NCBI GenBank assembly: GCA_903995115.1
Contig: LR877147.1
Location: 558,001-622,000, forward strand
Reading direction: 5' to 3'
Length of the DNA: 64,000 nt
Source: Angomonas deanei
Lineage: Eukaryota > Euglenozoa > Kinetoplastea > Trypanosomatida > Trypanosomatidae
A program made the position numbers and the translations under genes. Under the pieces are notes generated by a model that worked only from the letters and a program-made list of their open reading frames with translations, had not been told where the DNA came from and did not search any database. Shown here one piece after another: positions 36,625 through 47,951 of this stretch. Every line of letters starts with the position of its first letter. Position 1 is the stretch's first letter.

Positions 36625-39600
36625 TTACTCCATCTTTTTATTCGGCTTCTCCCCGACGTGGTTAATCATAATCTCCCCCCACGCGTACAGTGCCTCCACC
36701 GCCGTTGGTCGTGCCAGTGGGTCCAGGCTGAGCAGAGAGGAGAGGAAGCGGACGATGGGCTCTCCCACGGCACTCTGCAGGTCATACCGCTCCCACTCAT
36801 CCAAAGCACTCGGCATCGTGGCCGTCTCGGAGCCGTCCGTGGGGGTGCGGTACCAGGCCGCAATCGACACCAGTCGGCCCAACCGTGCCTCGCCAAACAG
36901 CATGCGGCCCGTCAGCATCTCGTACAGCAGACAGCCGCAGGACCACACATCCACGGAGAGCTCCATCTGCTGAATCTTATCCCGGACGAGCTGGAAGGTC
37001 CCTTCGTTGGCCACCTCCGACGGGTGGGAGGAGCCGAGCATCTCACGGCCCATCGAGGAGCGGCGGAGGGAGGCGGTGTTGGAGGCGGTGGCGGTGCCAG
37101 AGTTGGGGGCAGCGGTGGGGGACACTTTTCGGTTCTCGGACTCGATCATATCGCGGAAGAGCTTGTAGCGGTACTTGGGGACCATCACCTCCGGTGCCTG
37201 CACCGCCTCTGTCCCGCTGCCGGAGCCCCACCGACCACTCACGAACCGCGCCTCGCCTCCCTCCACATCACGGTAGAGGGTGTAGGCATCCTCCAGGCCA
37301 CAGCTGTCGCAGGAGCCAAAGTCTCCTAGCCGCACCGCCACGGGTCGACCCTCCTCTCCGCTGGTCTCTTCAATAAAGATATTCGCCGCCTTAAGGTCTC
37401 CGTGTCGTATCCCTAGCTGGTGGGCCGCCGAGACCGCCTCCAATACCTGCATGAACGTCTCTCCGACCGTCTGCAGCAGCGAGGGGCCGCTGTCGCCGTG
37501 CTTCTCCCGCTTCGTCTTTGACTTTTCCACCTCCTTCTTGGTCATGAGGGCCGCACAGCCGGGAGGGTAGTGCCGCAGACGCCACTCGGAGAAGTTCCCT
37601 CCCTTGTACAGTGGGGACACAAGGAAGTAGTCCGACCCGGTGCAACCGAACGTGAGGAGCGTCATCACTCGGGGGTGGTGTCGCATGCGTAGCAGCGCCA
37701 GTATCTCGGCGTGCACCAGCGGCAACGACCCACACTCATTTCCCTGCAGATGCAGCGGAATCACCTTTACGGTTAGTTCATTCTTATACGGCCGGAGCAG
37801 CTGATGCTCGGTGAAGACAAAGGAGGACACCCGCACCACACTGCTGTTGGTGTAGGTAACCGCCATGACAGAGCCATACCCACCGGAGCCCACTCGTCGG
37901 GAGACCTCGAAATGCCGCATAAAGCCTTTGCGCGGGGTGAGCAGTCGGATCAACACGAAGTATCCCAGAGAATAGGGAGGGATGCTCCGCTCCATCGCCA
38001 GCTCTACCAGTGGATCGGGTGGACGGCGGAAGAGATCCTCGGTGGAGACCGAAATCGAGCGGGTGGTTTTACTGGTGGTTTCTTTGGCCTGTTGAGCCGC
38101 CGTGGTTTGTGCCATGAGGGCGTCACGTATCTTCTCCCCGAACTCGTTGAACAGCCACTGCTTGAGTAGACCACGCACAACGGCGTTGCTGGGGGAATGG
38201 ACAAAGTCCTGCAGACTCTTCATCACATGATAGGCGGTGGGTCCCAGTCGGCTCGGCCCAGAAGAGGCGTGCAGCATGTGGTGGGTATCTCTCGTGCGGT
38301 TGCCCAGCGGATCGCGGTGCGTGGCGTACATCAGCCGTGGTTGTATCTTGTACGTGTGCGGCAAGTGACGCTGTGTGAGGGACGAGAGGGTAAAGGGGTA
38401 CTGTACCAATCCTGAGTGTCGCTCCAGGATGAGGGAGGCGACGCACAGGACCAGCTCCGCGGAAACACTCCGCTGCAGAGGGCTGAACACGGTGCTGGCG
38501 ACACTCTTCGCCTGCGCGGACGTCACGGAGTGGGACTTTTGACGGAGCGGGGAGGCACTTTTCATGCCGAACAATGGAGGGATAAAGCGCGCCTCCGCTT
38601 GGCGCCGCTTCTCGCTACGGGCCTCCGCCTTCGCGCTGACAGCGGGGTCCACGTGCACCGACTTGATCGGCTGAACGACACGAGGGGTGTACATGCGGAG
38701 TACCGCCGCCTTCTTTGGTGGTTCCAACGGTGAGGCAGGGGGCTCTTTCTCCTTCTCCTCCTCCGCCGGCACGTCTTCCTCTTCTGCCCCTTCCTCCAGG
38801 GGTGAGGCAGGGCTCTCCACCGACACGGGGTCTTGCCGCTCACCGCCCAGGGGGGACAGTATGTTCTCATCCATCGCGCCCGTGTCACCGGTGGAGGTGA
38901 AGTAGAGTGGTGGGCCTAGGGCCGCTAGGGACAGCTTTGGGATCGTGACCACCGCTTTCGGGGACAGGAGGAGGGAGTTTTGATCGGAGGAGCCAATGTC
39001 GGCGGCAGACCGTGACGACACCGCGGTGGACACTGGCTTCGGACTTTCCAGCGGGGCCTCCTTGGCATCGCTCACCAAAGTATGCTGCACTTCCTGAGCC
39101 GCCCCCGTGTCGCCTGTACTCGTGTAGTAGAGCGGGGGCGAGAGAACGCCCAACGACAATTTAGGGATCATAAGGCCAGACGGACCGGCGGGGGAGTCCA
39201 TCTCAAACTTGGGTGACGCACAAGGCGAGCTCGCCGCCGTCAGGGGCAGTTTCTGGGTCGCTGGGGGGCGATCGAACAGACCCGCTTCCTGCGCTGCGCC
39301 GGTGTCACCAGACGAGGCAAAGTACAGTGGTGGTCCGAGGGAGCCGAGAGAAAGCCGGGGGACGAGGAAAGGCGCCCCACTAGCAGGCAGCGTGGTGTTG
39401 AGGTCCGGTGGCGCCGACTCGCCCAAAATGTCCGCGATGGTCTCCGGGACTTCCTCCTCGACGATGGTTTCCATTTCGGGGTAGCCTTCTTCCGTTTCCT
39501 CACCGTCCGAAAAGTCGGAGCCCAAATCCTCAAAATCCACAAAGTTCGGCGGCGCGGTGTCGTTCAGTGCGTTGGCGGCCTCCCCCTTCGCAGGACTGTG

Positions 39601-42600
39601 CTCAACCGGAACGAGAAAGTGGTCTTCATCGTCGTCAGAGTTGGTTTCCTCGAACAAACCTCTGCTGTCCGTTTGCGCAGCAGAAAAGTTGCCATACTCG
39701 GTGTAGTTGTCCCCACCGTTCGTCGTCGTCGTCGTCGTCCCCTGCAGCTTATCAAAGAATCTCGCTAGCACAGATGGAATGGATAGTTTATCCGCTGTCT
39801 GGTGGGCGCTCTGGTGATTCCAGCACAAAAGTCGGAGGGTGCGAACCAACTCGTACAAGTACTGCAACCAGAGATACTGTGTCTCCTCGTTCAGGCGGAG
39901 CAACTCCTCTTCCTCTGTGGCGGTCCTGTGGGGGCAGGAAACGACGTGGCGAGCGAGCTACCGCAGTGGATGGGAGAGCGGTCCGAGTTAAACGCCTGTA
40001 CAATGCGTAAAAAGATGAGGCGCACGTAGGTGCGGGAGAAGGTGCTCGTGAGTAGAGAATACTGTACCGAAAAGAGGGAGCCCAGCTTGCTGTAGTGGGT
40101 GGCGGCGCTCCGTTCGTTCAGCGACATGGCGTAGCGCTTGATCGATGTGCGAAATCGACCACGGAGGTCCGCGTCGGTGGGGAGGGCGGCAGCGGCGATG
40201 GTGCGCAGCACATGTACCCTGAACCAAAGCCCACGCTTCGTCAACGTGAGGGAGCGCTGGATAGAGCGTCGTTTAGGGGCGGACGCACTGTGCGTGATGG
40301 TACCCGACAAGGACACTGGTACACTGTGGTTGGCGTTCACATTACTGCTACTGATCGCCCCGTTAATGCTGTTCATGGTCAGAATCTTCGGCCTCTCGCA
40401 CCCGAGCGACAGCACCACAGCCCCCACCCCGTTGGAGGCGTCCAACAGAGGAGTCAGGATAGAGGTAAACACGCGCTCCGAGTGGCGCTGCTCATACTTA
40501 CCCTGTCGCGTCTCGCACTGTTTCTCCTGCATATCTAGACAGTTGGTCGTGTTCTTCTCGGCGCGATCGATAAACAGGGTTGAGATGAGTTGGCCGTGCT
40601 GCACCACCCTCGCCGTGTGCTTGGTGATGGAAAAGGGCTCGCTCGGCCACCACATGGTATCCACGGTGAGGTACGGCGTGCAGCACAGTTTATCGCCAAA
40701 TAGACTGCGATTCACCAGCTCGATGAAGGAGTGCTTTTCGTTTTCCAATATTAGTCCATACGCTTCTCGATTGGCAGATCCGTTCGCGAAAATATTCACC
40801 GCCTCCAGAAGGGTGTTGTGACAGTACAAACTGATGAACAGCTGAATGCGACCGAGGTTATTCTCAGTGGGAAAGTTCGAGTCCTCTATCTTGGCGTGCG
40901 GCCGACTCGTACGCAGCGGCGGGTGTGGCGGGGAGCGGGTGAACTCGGACCCCTGCGGCACCACAGCGAACCAATCCGCCTCCGCGCTTCGCTTCAGTGG
41001 GTGACTAGACAGACTCATGCACAGGGCGCAGAGGGACAGCGGTTTGTACGGGGCGGGAATCAGCTGGGCACTCTCTAGCAGAATATCCAAAATTTCTAGA
41101 AAATAATGCACGCAGAGCTCGAGGAAGTGATTCGGTTCCTTCTCATAGGCGACGTCCCCCAGTCTGGTGGGCAGCAGCTCATGCGACTCGCTGTCCTCCC
41201 CTTCCTCCTCGTCTAGCCCCGACCCGCTGTTCGAGCCCGCGCTGCCCCGGTTCCTCAAGTCCTCAAAGAGGGTGGACTCCCCAGCAAAGAAGGACTGCGA
41301 GAGAACCTCCATAAAGGACAGGATGGGTGGCATTGCTTTCTCCAACGGCGCTATAATCTCAGCCCGCACGTAGCTGGTCAACTTTTCTTCGTTGACCTTT
41401 TGTTGCTCGATCGTCTCGTCGTGGGTCTTTTGCATCTGCTCCTCCTCCTGTTTGGCATTCGATCGTCCGCTACTGGGGAGCCCAACCTCTGCTCCACTCA
41501 ACGTATCGGCGCGGGCGCGCTTGGCTGCCGACTTCCGACCATCCCTATGAGAGGCTAGCAGGAGCATATCATTCAGCTTATTGGGAGCGTTATCCTCCGT
41601 GTTGAGCCACTGCAACGTTAAGCGACGCATCCCCATGAAGTAGGACGCCAACCCTGCCAAGTGCCACGTCACGTCCACCAACGCCTGGGGGGCGTGGTGC
41701 CCCGACCGCAGGAGGTGTTTCGCCGTGTCGGCCACCTGCACAAACCCCGACAGCCACTCGACCGGGAAGGAGTCCATCTTGGGAATCAGAAGGTCTGTCC
41801 GGGGATCTGCGACCAGCACGGGTGGAAGCGGACAGCTGGAGGCATCGAAAATGTTTGGCAAAATTCTAAAAATCCAATCCGCCACCAACACGCGATGCTG
41901 TTTTAGCGCCAGTGTGGCGGCCGAAACCAATGTTCTGTTCAGACTCTCCGTAATGCTGGTGACGGTAAAAAAGCGCGACTTGCGACGCACTCTGTCCCAC
42001 GTAAAGAACACCTCCTTGCACAGTCCAATGATGTGAGACAGTACGATCAGGGAGATGCAGAGCATAATGGAGGCGGCGGTATCCGCCTCCAACAGGGCCG
42101 CAGGGGGATAATGATGCGCAATGTACAGGACGAACTCATCGAGGTGCTCCTGGAGGCTGGCGCGGAGGGCTACAAATGTGCTGGGCAATACGGAGACCCC
42201 TTTCGTCACGACGCTACCCCTCATCGTCTGTCGTTTGGAGCTGTCCGTGGCGGTCTCCTGGTCCATCGACGACTGCGGCTCCACATTGAGCAAGGACTCC
42301 TCTACCGATGGGTCCTCCGTGTGGGCGGGTAGGAGCGGCATGAGGGCGTCAATGTCCAGCGTGGCGTAGAGCGCCCCCAGCTTCACGGCAAACTGCAGCG
42401 CCGGCTTGGCCTCGCTCATCTGTCGCTCAATCTGTCCCAGCTGAGACAGACCTCTAGGAGCAATCGGCGGGACCTCGGAGGTGGTGGGTCCGTCCGGGTT
42501 AGGTAGCCCATTCGAGCTCGCACACACGTCCAGCATTGGGGTGGCGGTGGAGTCCCCACGCTCGGACCGCTCCGGGGTACACATGACCACCGACATACTG

Positions 42601-44996
42601 TCCCCTATCGCCCTGAACTCCTCGCGTGGGGGCTTCTCGCGAAATCCCTCCATGAAAGAGAACAAGGCCTGGTTCGTGAAGTGATCCACAGAGAGGTTGG
42701 CGGCCACTCGATTGTTGCTGCGGGCGCTAATCCCTGGCTGAGAGCGGGAGTTCATCAGCGTGCTGCTGTTGTCCAAGTAGGAGACGGAGGTACGCTCCGG
42801 GGCGAGGCGACCGGCGGCCAGTCCGCCGCTACTGGTTCGTGTGAAGGCACCGCTGGCGGTACTACACAGAATGGGGTCCACGTTGGTCGGGGAGCCATCC
42901 GGTCCTTCCTCATCACTAGCGCCCCCCAGCACGGGGCAGTCCCCCTGATGGATCTTATCGATTGGTGGCATCGCACAGAGGGTGTACTCCGTCCCTTGCG
43001 CGACACGTGTGGGGCTGTTCAAGGGTGGCTCCTGGCTGAAGCGCACCGAGCTGCTGCGGGTGTTGGGCGTACTCTCCCCTGTGGTGCGGCTCGTCACCTT
43101 GCCAGGGGAGAAGGAGGAGGAACTACCAATCTTGTCCGCGACGATGGGGTGGTTTGGCCGGAAGAGGGTCTCCAACAATCCGGTTTGCTCATTGACAAAG
43201 AGGCGTGCGGTGGAGTCGGCGGTACTGAGTACCAGGTCAAGCACCGGGAAGAGAAGACTGCTGCTGGCGGCGGAGGATTCGTTCTCTTCACCGCTCTGAA
43301 TGGCTAACGCGAGGTCCAACACACCGCTTGTCACTAGCAGATACAGCCACCACGGGGTCACGATGCGGGACTGAGCGCTCTCTGCCGGGTCCCCGCTTGC
43401 GCTCTTGCTCACGTGTTCTAAAAGCCGCTCCTGAATAAAGTTGAACACAATTCTATGAAGGGAGGCTAGACCGGTGGAGAGCACAATGGGCGTCATTTTC
43501 TCACCCCCACCATCGTTACCCGATGTTCCAATAGTCTCATTGACGGGGGATGTGCCGACGCTATTCTTCTTCGTTATCTTTTCCAGCGAAAAAAAGTTAT
43601 CGTACAGGTACTTTCCCAATAACTTTGCGAACAGCGGAAATCGCTGCCACGACGACGGAGGAAAGCGCGTTGGGGAAGCCGCCTTGACCCCGCTTGGAGG
43701 AAGAAAAGCTTCGCTGTTACTGCTAGAAGGGGCCCGGCAGAGGGTTTCTCTATTCTGCGATTGCGTCCGGTTACCGCTGTTCGCCTGACTGGCGTTCACG
43801 ATCGCCTGCTCAAAGGAGGCCACCGCCTCCCTCTGTTGGGATGTATTACTGGTAGGATTGGCCTCTACGGGGGGTGCCCCTTGCAGTGCAGCTGGACGGT
43901 GGGCGAGCATCGGGGAGGTGAGGTTGCTACTCGGGGGAGACAGCATTAGCTTGGTGTGGGAGCTGTACACGGCGGCACCGCTGGGGTGGTGGCCCGCCGC
44001 GGAGGCGGTCGAGTTCACACTCGGGTTACGGGGCGCGGGGACGGAGCTAATAATGACATTGCTATTCTCACCCGTCACCTCCCCGCCAGCGGCGTCCTCC
44101 TCATCGTCGTCGTAGAATAAGTGCGAGTTGGAGCCTATATGATTGTTATTATTATTATTATTGCTTGCGCTGGTGGGGTTGAATACATTGCCGGTATAAT
44201 TGAAGTGTGTGAGCCGATTATGTACGTTAGCGTCTAGCATACTAGGAGACACGACCTCCACCGAGTTGCTCCGACATGAGCTGTAGTAGAACTCGTTACC
44301 CACCATGTTGTTGTGATTATTCGAAAACGTTACGGTGTACTCATCCTCTTCCACCGCCTCGGTGGAATTATGAATGTGAGGGTGGTGGTTACTTTGACTA
44401 TTCTCGATCAACTCCTCCTCCACTGTGGGTTCGTCGCAGTGTTGTTTCAGGGCAGAGTTAATAAAAAGGTCGAACACCCGCAGCACACTCTCCACCTCCG
44501 CCTCCCCTTTGCGCTGCTCCTGCAAGCTGACCAAGTCGTACTGCTGGACGACGGTGCTAGCCCCGGGGCGCTGCTTGACAATGAGTCGAGGGCGATCGGC
44601 CGAGAGACGGCGGTCGCCCGCAGCCACCTTTGGGCTAGCGTTTGGATGCACCTCCTGGACGGAACTCAACGGTGTCACCTGGACCTCCTTTTCCCTCGTT
44701 TCTTTCCGATTGGTCAGGCGAAGTACCGCCGCACGGTCCGTCTTGCGTGTCACCCCACTCGCCGGCTCCGTCGGCAGCCACTCACTCTCGATGGAGAGTC
44801 TATCCTCCAACGCCTGGAACAGCTGCGACTCCACCAGCGTCTCCTCCGACCGGTGCATCGTATCGAGCGTCTCCTTCATTGGGCTGGTCGACCCGCTCCT
44901 CCCGCCGTGCTCCACATGAAACGCTTTCAGGAGTGCATTGTAAAACTCCTCCTCCAAGTCCCCGGACAGTGCATCACCGTTGGGCAAGGACGTCAT
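36625..44996 (-). CDS. Giant protein kinase, about 2,790 residues (frame interrupted once)
   Basis: Two long frames, 44996-39891 and about 39960-36625, meet at a G5 run at 39930-39934 (C5 on the coding strand). Adding one base there joins FPAP to HRTATEEEELLRLNEET without a stop, so I read one gene. The start is the ATG at 44996 (MTSLPNGDALSG). The N-terminal 1,700 residues are largely Ser/Asn-rich and low complexity with some helical blocks. Three 26-residue repeats follow. The kinase domain occupies the last 420 or so residues: glycine loop GSGGYGSV, lysine in TVKVIPL, catalytic HGDLKAAN, DFG in LGDFGS, APEVMVPKY and DVWSCGCLLYEM. HRD is HGD, and two long inserts lie before the catalytic loop and after APE. 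It is a Ser/Thr-type kinase; I cannot assign a subfamily. Confidence 0.8.
38866..39363 (-). repeat. Three 26-residue repeats in the kinase N-terminal region
   Basis: Units at 39286-39363, 39091-39168 and 38866-38943 encode the pattern LSLxxLxPPLYxxSxGDTGA, each preceded by V/I-P-R/K. They are separated by about 50 acidic or Ser/Pro-rich residues. Spacers are unrelated in sequence, so the units look like conserved linear motifs rather than a simple tandem repeat. Confidence 0.85.
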
Positions 44997-45295
44997 CTGT
45001 TCGCTCTCTCTCTGTTGGGATGACGCTACTAGTTGTACTATTATGAATCTCAAAGAAGAACTATAAATAAATTAAAAAAAAAAACGCAATATAAATACTA
45101 AAAAAAAAAAAAACAGGAAAGTCTACTCTAAAACACAAAGGTGAAAATTGTCCTTTCCCAATTTCTTTTATTTTACGTTCACTTTGAAAAAAAAAATGGA
45201 AAGAGAAAACGGAATGTAGAATGTGTCACACTTCTTGCCGTTATTGATGACGAAAAAAAAAAAAGGGAAGCACACCATATAATTAGTTTCATCCA
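44997..45295. other. Leader and splice region of the kinase gene
   Basis: A-runs at about 45074-45083 and 45100-45113 are T-tracts on the coding strand and probably direct trans-splicing of the kinase mRNA. I see no gene here. Confidence 0.55.
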
Positions 45296-45534
45296 CAAGA
45301 AAACTACAATCTTCACTTTTCCACGGCGAAAGACAGTAGTGGGAAAAGCAGTGAAGCAGAGAAACGAAAAGTTCATCAGGCAAGAATACTGAGCGTATCG
45401 CTATCTTCAACACTACACACTTCGACCTGTTCCGTTTCCCTCTTGTAAAAAGAAGTAGACAGAAAGGCAAAGTGTTAGATTAAGATTTCTTCAATAGAAA
45501 AAGTCGATTTTGCACATCATTTGATCATGGCATC
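45296..45534 (-). repeat. Repeat A, direct copy of 51238-51476
   Basis: About 240 bases, roughly 95% identical to repeat B at 51238-51476 and in the same orientation. It lies upstream of the kinase gene, while repeat B lies upstream of coiled-coil gene CC3. Weaker similarity continues to about 45195 on the gene side. The pair brackets the whole coiled-coil array. No ORF in it looks coding. Confidence 0.85.
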
Positions 45535-45800
45535 AATCGTAATAATAATCGTAATAAGCAGTCAGCCAAGATAATTGTTGTCCGTCATTAGTGTTTAGTT
45601 TCTGCTCTTGAATGGTAATAATGGTTTATTGTCCATCATGAAATGGTCACACGCAGCGAAGTAGGGAAAATACACACGAATCAGAAATAGGTTCAGATTT
45701 CAAGGACTAGATTTGTGTTTCTCATTGGAAAAGAATTTCTCAGATATATGCTTGTTCTCGTTTGATCATCAGATGAACGTAAAATGTGCGTCAATCACGC
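45535..45800. other. Spacer between repeat A and the 42-codon ORF
   Basis: AT-rich spacer with (AAT)-like runs near 45539-45556. I see no gene here. Confidence 0.5.
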
Positions 45801-45929
45801 CTATCGGACACGGGACACCGCCTGCTGGAAATTGAAGTCGGCGGGCCCCTTTTGTTGTAAAACACTGTATCGTCTATCCATTTTCGGGGTAGTAAGGTCA
45901 TAAGACCGTCGTAAGTGGTTTATCGTCAT
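45801..45929 (-). CDS. 42-codon ORF, copy A (small hypothetical protein or RNA)
   Basis: The ORF starts MTINHLRRSYDLTTPK and ends QQAVSRVR. It is basic, with no signal peptide or membrane segment. The 129 bases, plus 5 bases before the ATG, are identical to copy B at 49548-49676, while flanks on both sides differ. On the coding strand a pyrimidine tract ends in CCCAG seven bases before the ATG, a plausible trans-splice acceptor. It is not recognised as any known protein. Because there is no synonymous change between copies, coding cannot be told from a conserved RNA or a recent conversion tract. Confidence 0.45.
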   Translation of the reverse strand: MTINHLRRSYDLTTPKMDRRYSVLQQKGPADFNFQQAVSRVR

Positions 45930-46572
45930 GGACGTACTGGGAGAAAGATAGAGAAAAAAGCCCACAGACATACCTGTGCGCAATGAGAAGCAGAAAGCAA
46001 GCTACGGTGAATATCAGATGTTCTTTCTCGATTTTTGATTTTTTCACCTTCTCGTTCCTTTGTAGTTCAGAGTGTCGCGATATGACAAAAACCGTCATCC
46101 TATATTCACTGCGGTGACACACACAGTAGAATTAGAGAGCGGGAGAAACAACGGCTAACGTAAGTTTTCAGCCTACGCGTCTTTCGTGACGGCGAGTGTT
46201 TGGTGACCTTTTGGGACAGCGACGGGGTTATATCGTGAAGGGCATTGGCTACGGTACTGGAAAAGGGTAAACCCAGAGAGAAGGAGAAGGTACGGGGTAA
46301 TCGTAACTAACTACTTTGGAGAGGAACAGTAATATTGCCTTTTCACCCGTATTACGCACTGATAAACATTGATACTTTTCAACCAACTCAAACAAAAAAA
46401 AAAAAAAAAGTATAAACACAATATTTATATAAGAAAAACCAGTGCACATGGGCACGTCAGTTAATCTGTTTCGTCATTTCCTTTCTCGGAGGATGAAGCC
46501 AGGAAGGTGGCGAAATTAGTAAAGCGTATGGGGTGGACAGAAAAAAGCGGTGGTGATCGAGTCATTGCAGGA
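45930..46572. other. Spacer downstream of CC1
   Basis: It holds the family 3' element (46410-46468) and an A-run (46394-46409) that reads as a T-tract on the coding strand. The remainder shows no gene. Confidence 0.5.
46410..46468 (-). promoter_or_regulatory. Conserved 3'-flank element of the coiled-coil family, copy 1
   Basis: 59 bases lie about 105 bases downstream of the CC1 stop, next to a T-tract. They are almost identical to 47794-47852, and a shorter form lies at 49925-49963. The element contains an inverted repeat GTGC...GCAC whose arms are kept in all three while the loop changes. It may be a 3' UTR or intergenic processing signal; the function is inferred. Confidence 0.5.
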
Positions 46573-47634
46573 TTAGTCAGAAGAGTATATCGTCACACCG
46601 TTTTCTTCCAGTTGCCTCTTCACCGCGTCAAAAGAAGAATGCGTGTAGTCGTTACAGTAAACAACGCATAAACGAATCTTCGTCAGTGGCGTACAGTCTT
46701 TTATACTGTGGCAGCCGGCAATGTCCAGTCTGTATATTCTTTCCGGGAGTGCCGCACACCAATCCAGGGTGGTAATATTCGTATTATCCAACCATATTTC
46801 CGTCACATCCGACAAAAGTGGTATGACCGTGGCGAGATACTCCGACACGCCTAGTCCAGCACGCTTGATAGCGTTCAGTATGCTTTGGGTGAGCCGGTAG
46901 CGGGTTTCTTTGCGCCCTGCGCAATACCCCACCAGAACACTGGGAGGGATAATGCCTAGTTTGTACAGCACATAGCACTGCCATACACCCTCAAAGCAAC
47001 CCACGACGGTCTTCAGGTATTGTTTTCGACCAAGGTGGGTAGTAGAACGATTGTAGAATTTGTCCAACAACACTTCCCTCTGCTCTACCATCGCGGTGGG
47101 GGGATTACTCGTCTCCTTCGCTTCCTCCAGCTCCCGTTTCAGACACTCGCAGGTAGAAATCATCTTCGCCACGTAGTCCTGATGGCTCTCCAGTAAGGCG
47201 TCATGCCTCGTGGTCAGCTCCTGTATTTCCTCCTCGAGAGACCCCTTTTCGTCCGTCCATGTCATCTTTTCACTCATGAGCTCCTCCAGCCTGCATTGTA
47301 ACTCTGCGACCACCGACTCGTGGCGTGTGGCAAAGTCACTCCGCGCGTCCTCCAACTCCTGCTTCAAACGCTCGTAGGCGGCAGACATTTTCTCCACATA
47401 GTCCTGGTGTTCTTCCATCAGTTCATCGTACTTTTTCTTCAGGTAGTCGTACTTATCGCACAATTGCCTATTTTCATCCTGGAGACCACTCTTCTCCTCC
47501 ACTAAAGCCATCTTTTCATTTAGCCAACCCACTTTTTCGTTCATTAGGACATCGACCCTTTCTTGCAACCGGTTATTCTCTGCTTGTCTCTCCTTCCATT
47601 GGGCGAAGAAGGCGGCTGGGACCGTGTCGGTCAT
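46573..47634 (-). CDS. Coiled-coil/LRR-like protein CC1
   Basis: This is a 353-residue protein. Residues about 15-185 are a heptad-rich coiled coil (NRLQERVDVLMNEKVGWLNE, followed by repeats of EExxxYxxKM). The C-terminal third resembles short leucine-rich repeats: VTEIWLDNTNITTLDWCAAL, then the RLDIAGCHSIKDCTPL segment. There is no signal peptide or membrane segment, so it is probably cytosolic or cytoskeleton-associated. It is a paralogue of CC2 and CC3, with a near-identical block KMTWTDEKGSLEEEIQELTT shared with CC2. The region between the coiled coil and the LRR part is shortened relative to CC2. It has no orthologue I can name. Confidence 0.8.
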   Translation of the reverse strand: MTDTVPAAFFAQWKERQAENNRLQERVDVLMNEKVGWLNEKMALVEEKSGLQDENRQLCDKYDYLKKKYDELMEEHQDYVEKMSAAYERLKQELEDARSDFATRHESVVAELQCRLEELMSEKMTWTDEKGSLEEEIQELTTRHDALLESHQDYVAKMISTCECLKRELEEAKETSNPPTAMVEQREVLLDKFYNRSTTHLGRKQYLKTVVGCFEGVWQCYVLYKLGIIPPSVLVGYCAGRKETRYRLTQSILNAIKRAGLGVSEYLATVIPLLSDVTEIWLDNTNITTLDWCAALPERIYRLDIAGCHSIKDCTPLTKIRLCVVYCNDYTHSSFDAVKRQLEENGVTIYSSD

Positions 47635-47951
47635 TGAGTTCGCGTAAAATGAATCTTGAGTTTAACAGAGTAAAAAAGGAAGCAACAGTAATCATTTCAG
47701 ACGGGGCCAACAACAGAACCTTTTTCACTCGTATTAAACGCAAAAGAACCTTCACATTTTTCAAACAAATCAAACAAACAAAAAAAAAAAAAAGTATAAA
47801 CACAATATTTATATAAGAAAAACCAGTGCCCGTGGGCACGTCAGTTCATCTGTCGTTATTCCGTCCCTAAACGGCTTGAATCGTAAAGGTGACAGAAGTA
47901 AGGAGTGAAGTCGACGGCAAATACAGTCGTGTAACCTGGATACACATACGT
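47635..47951. other. Spacer between CC1 and CC2
   Basis: It holds a T-tract (47780-47793 as A-run) and the copy-2 3' element (47794-47852). I see no gene here. Confidence 0.55.
47794..47852 (-). promoter_or_regulatory. Conserved 3'-flank element of the coiled-coil family, copy 2
   Basis: It differs from copy 1 at about three positions. The GTGC...GCAC arms lie at 47826-47829 and 47836-47839 with a GC-rich loop, giving a perfect short hairpin. It lies about 100 bases downstream of the CC2 stop. Confidence 0.5.

Noticed and set aside
36580-37329. Plus-strand ORF of 249 codons opposite the kinase catalytic domain
   Set aside because: The minus-strand frame encodes conserved kinase motifs, so the plus-strand frame is a shadow of biased codon use.
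39890-39960. Possible cis-intron joining the two frames of the giant kinase gene, because CCTGCCCCCACAG resembles a 3' splice site
   Set aside because: I tried GT donors upstream: one gives a 36-base intron that does not change the frame, another leads to the third frame. A missing base in the C5 run is simpler and fits the other homopolymer events.
44313-45023. Plus-strand ORF of 236 codons opposite the N terminus of the giant kinase
   Set aside because: It has no recognisable features and is antisense to a frame that is consistent over thousands of bases.
45168-45470. Hydrophobic minus-strand ORF of 100 codons inside repeat A
   Set aside because: The matching region in repeat B does not keep the same frame, and the hydrophobic residues come from T-rich spacer.
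45801-45934. 42-codon block as 5S rRNA, spliced-leader RNA or tRNA
   Set aside because: The length is near that of 5S rRNA, but neither the trypanosomatid 5S sequence, the spliced-leader start nor a tRNA T-arm motif is present.
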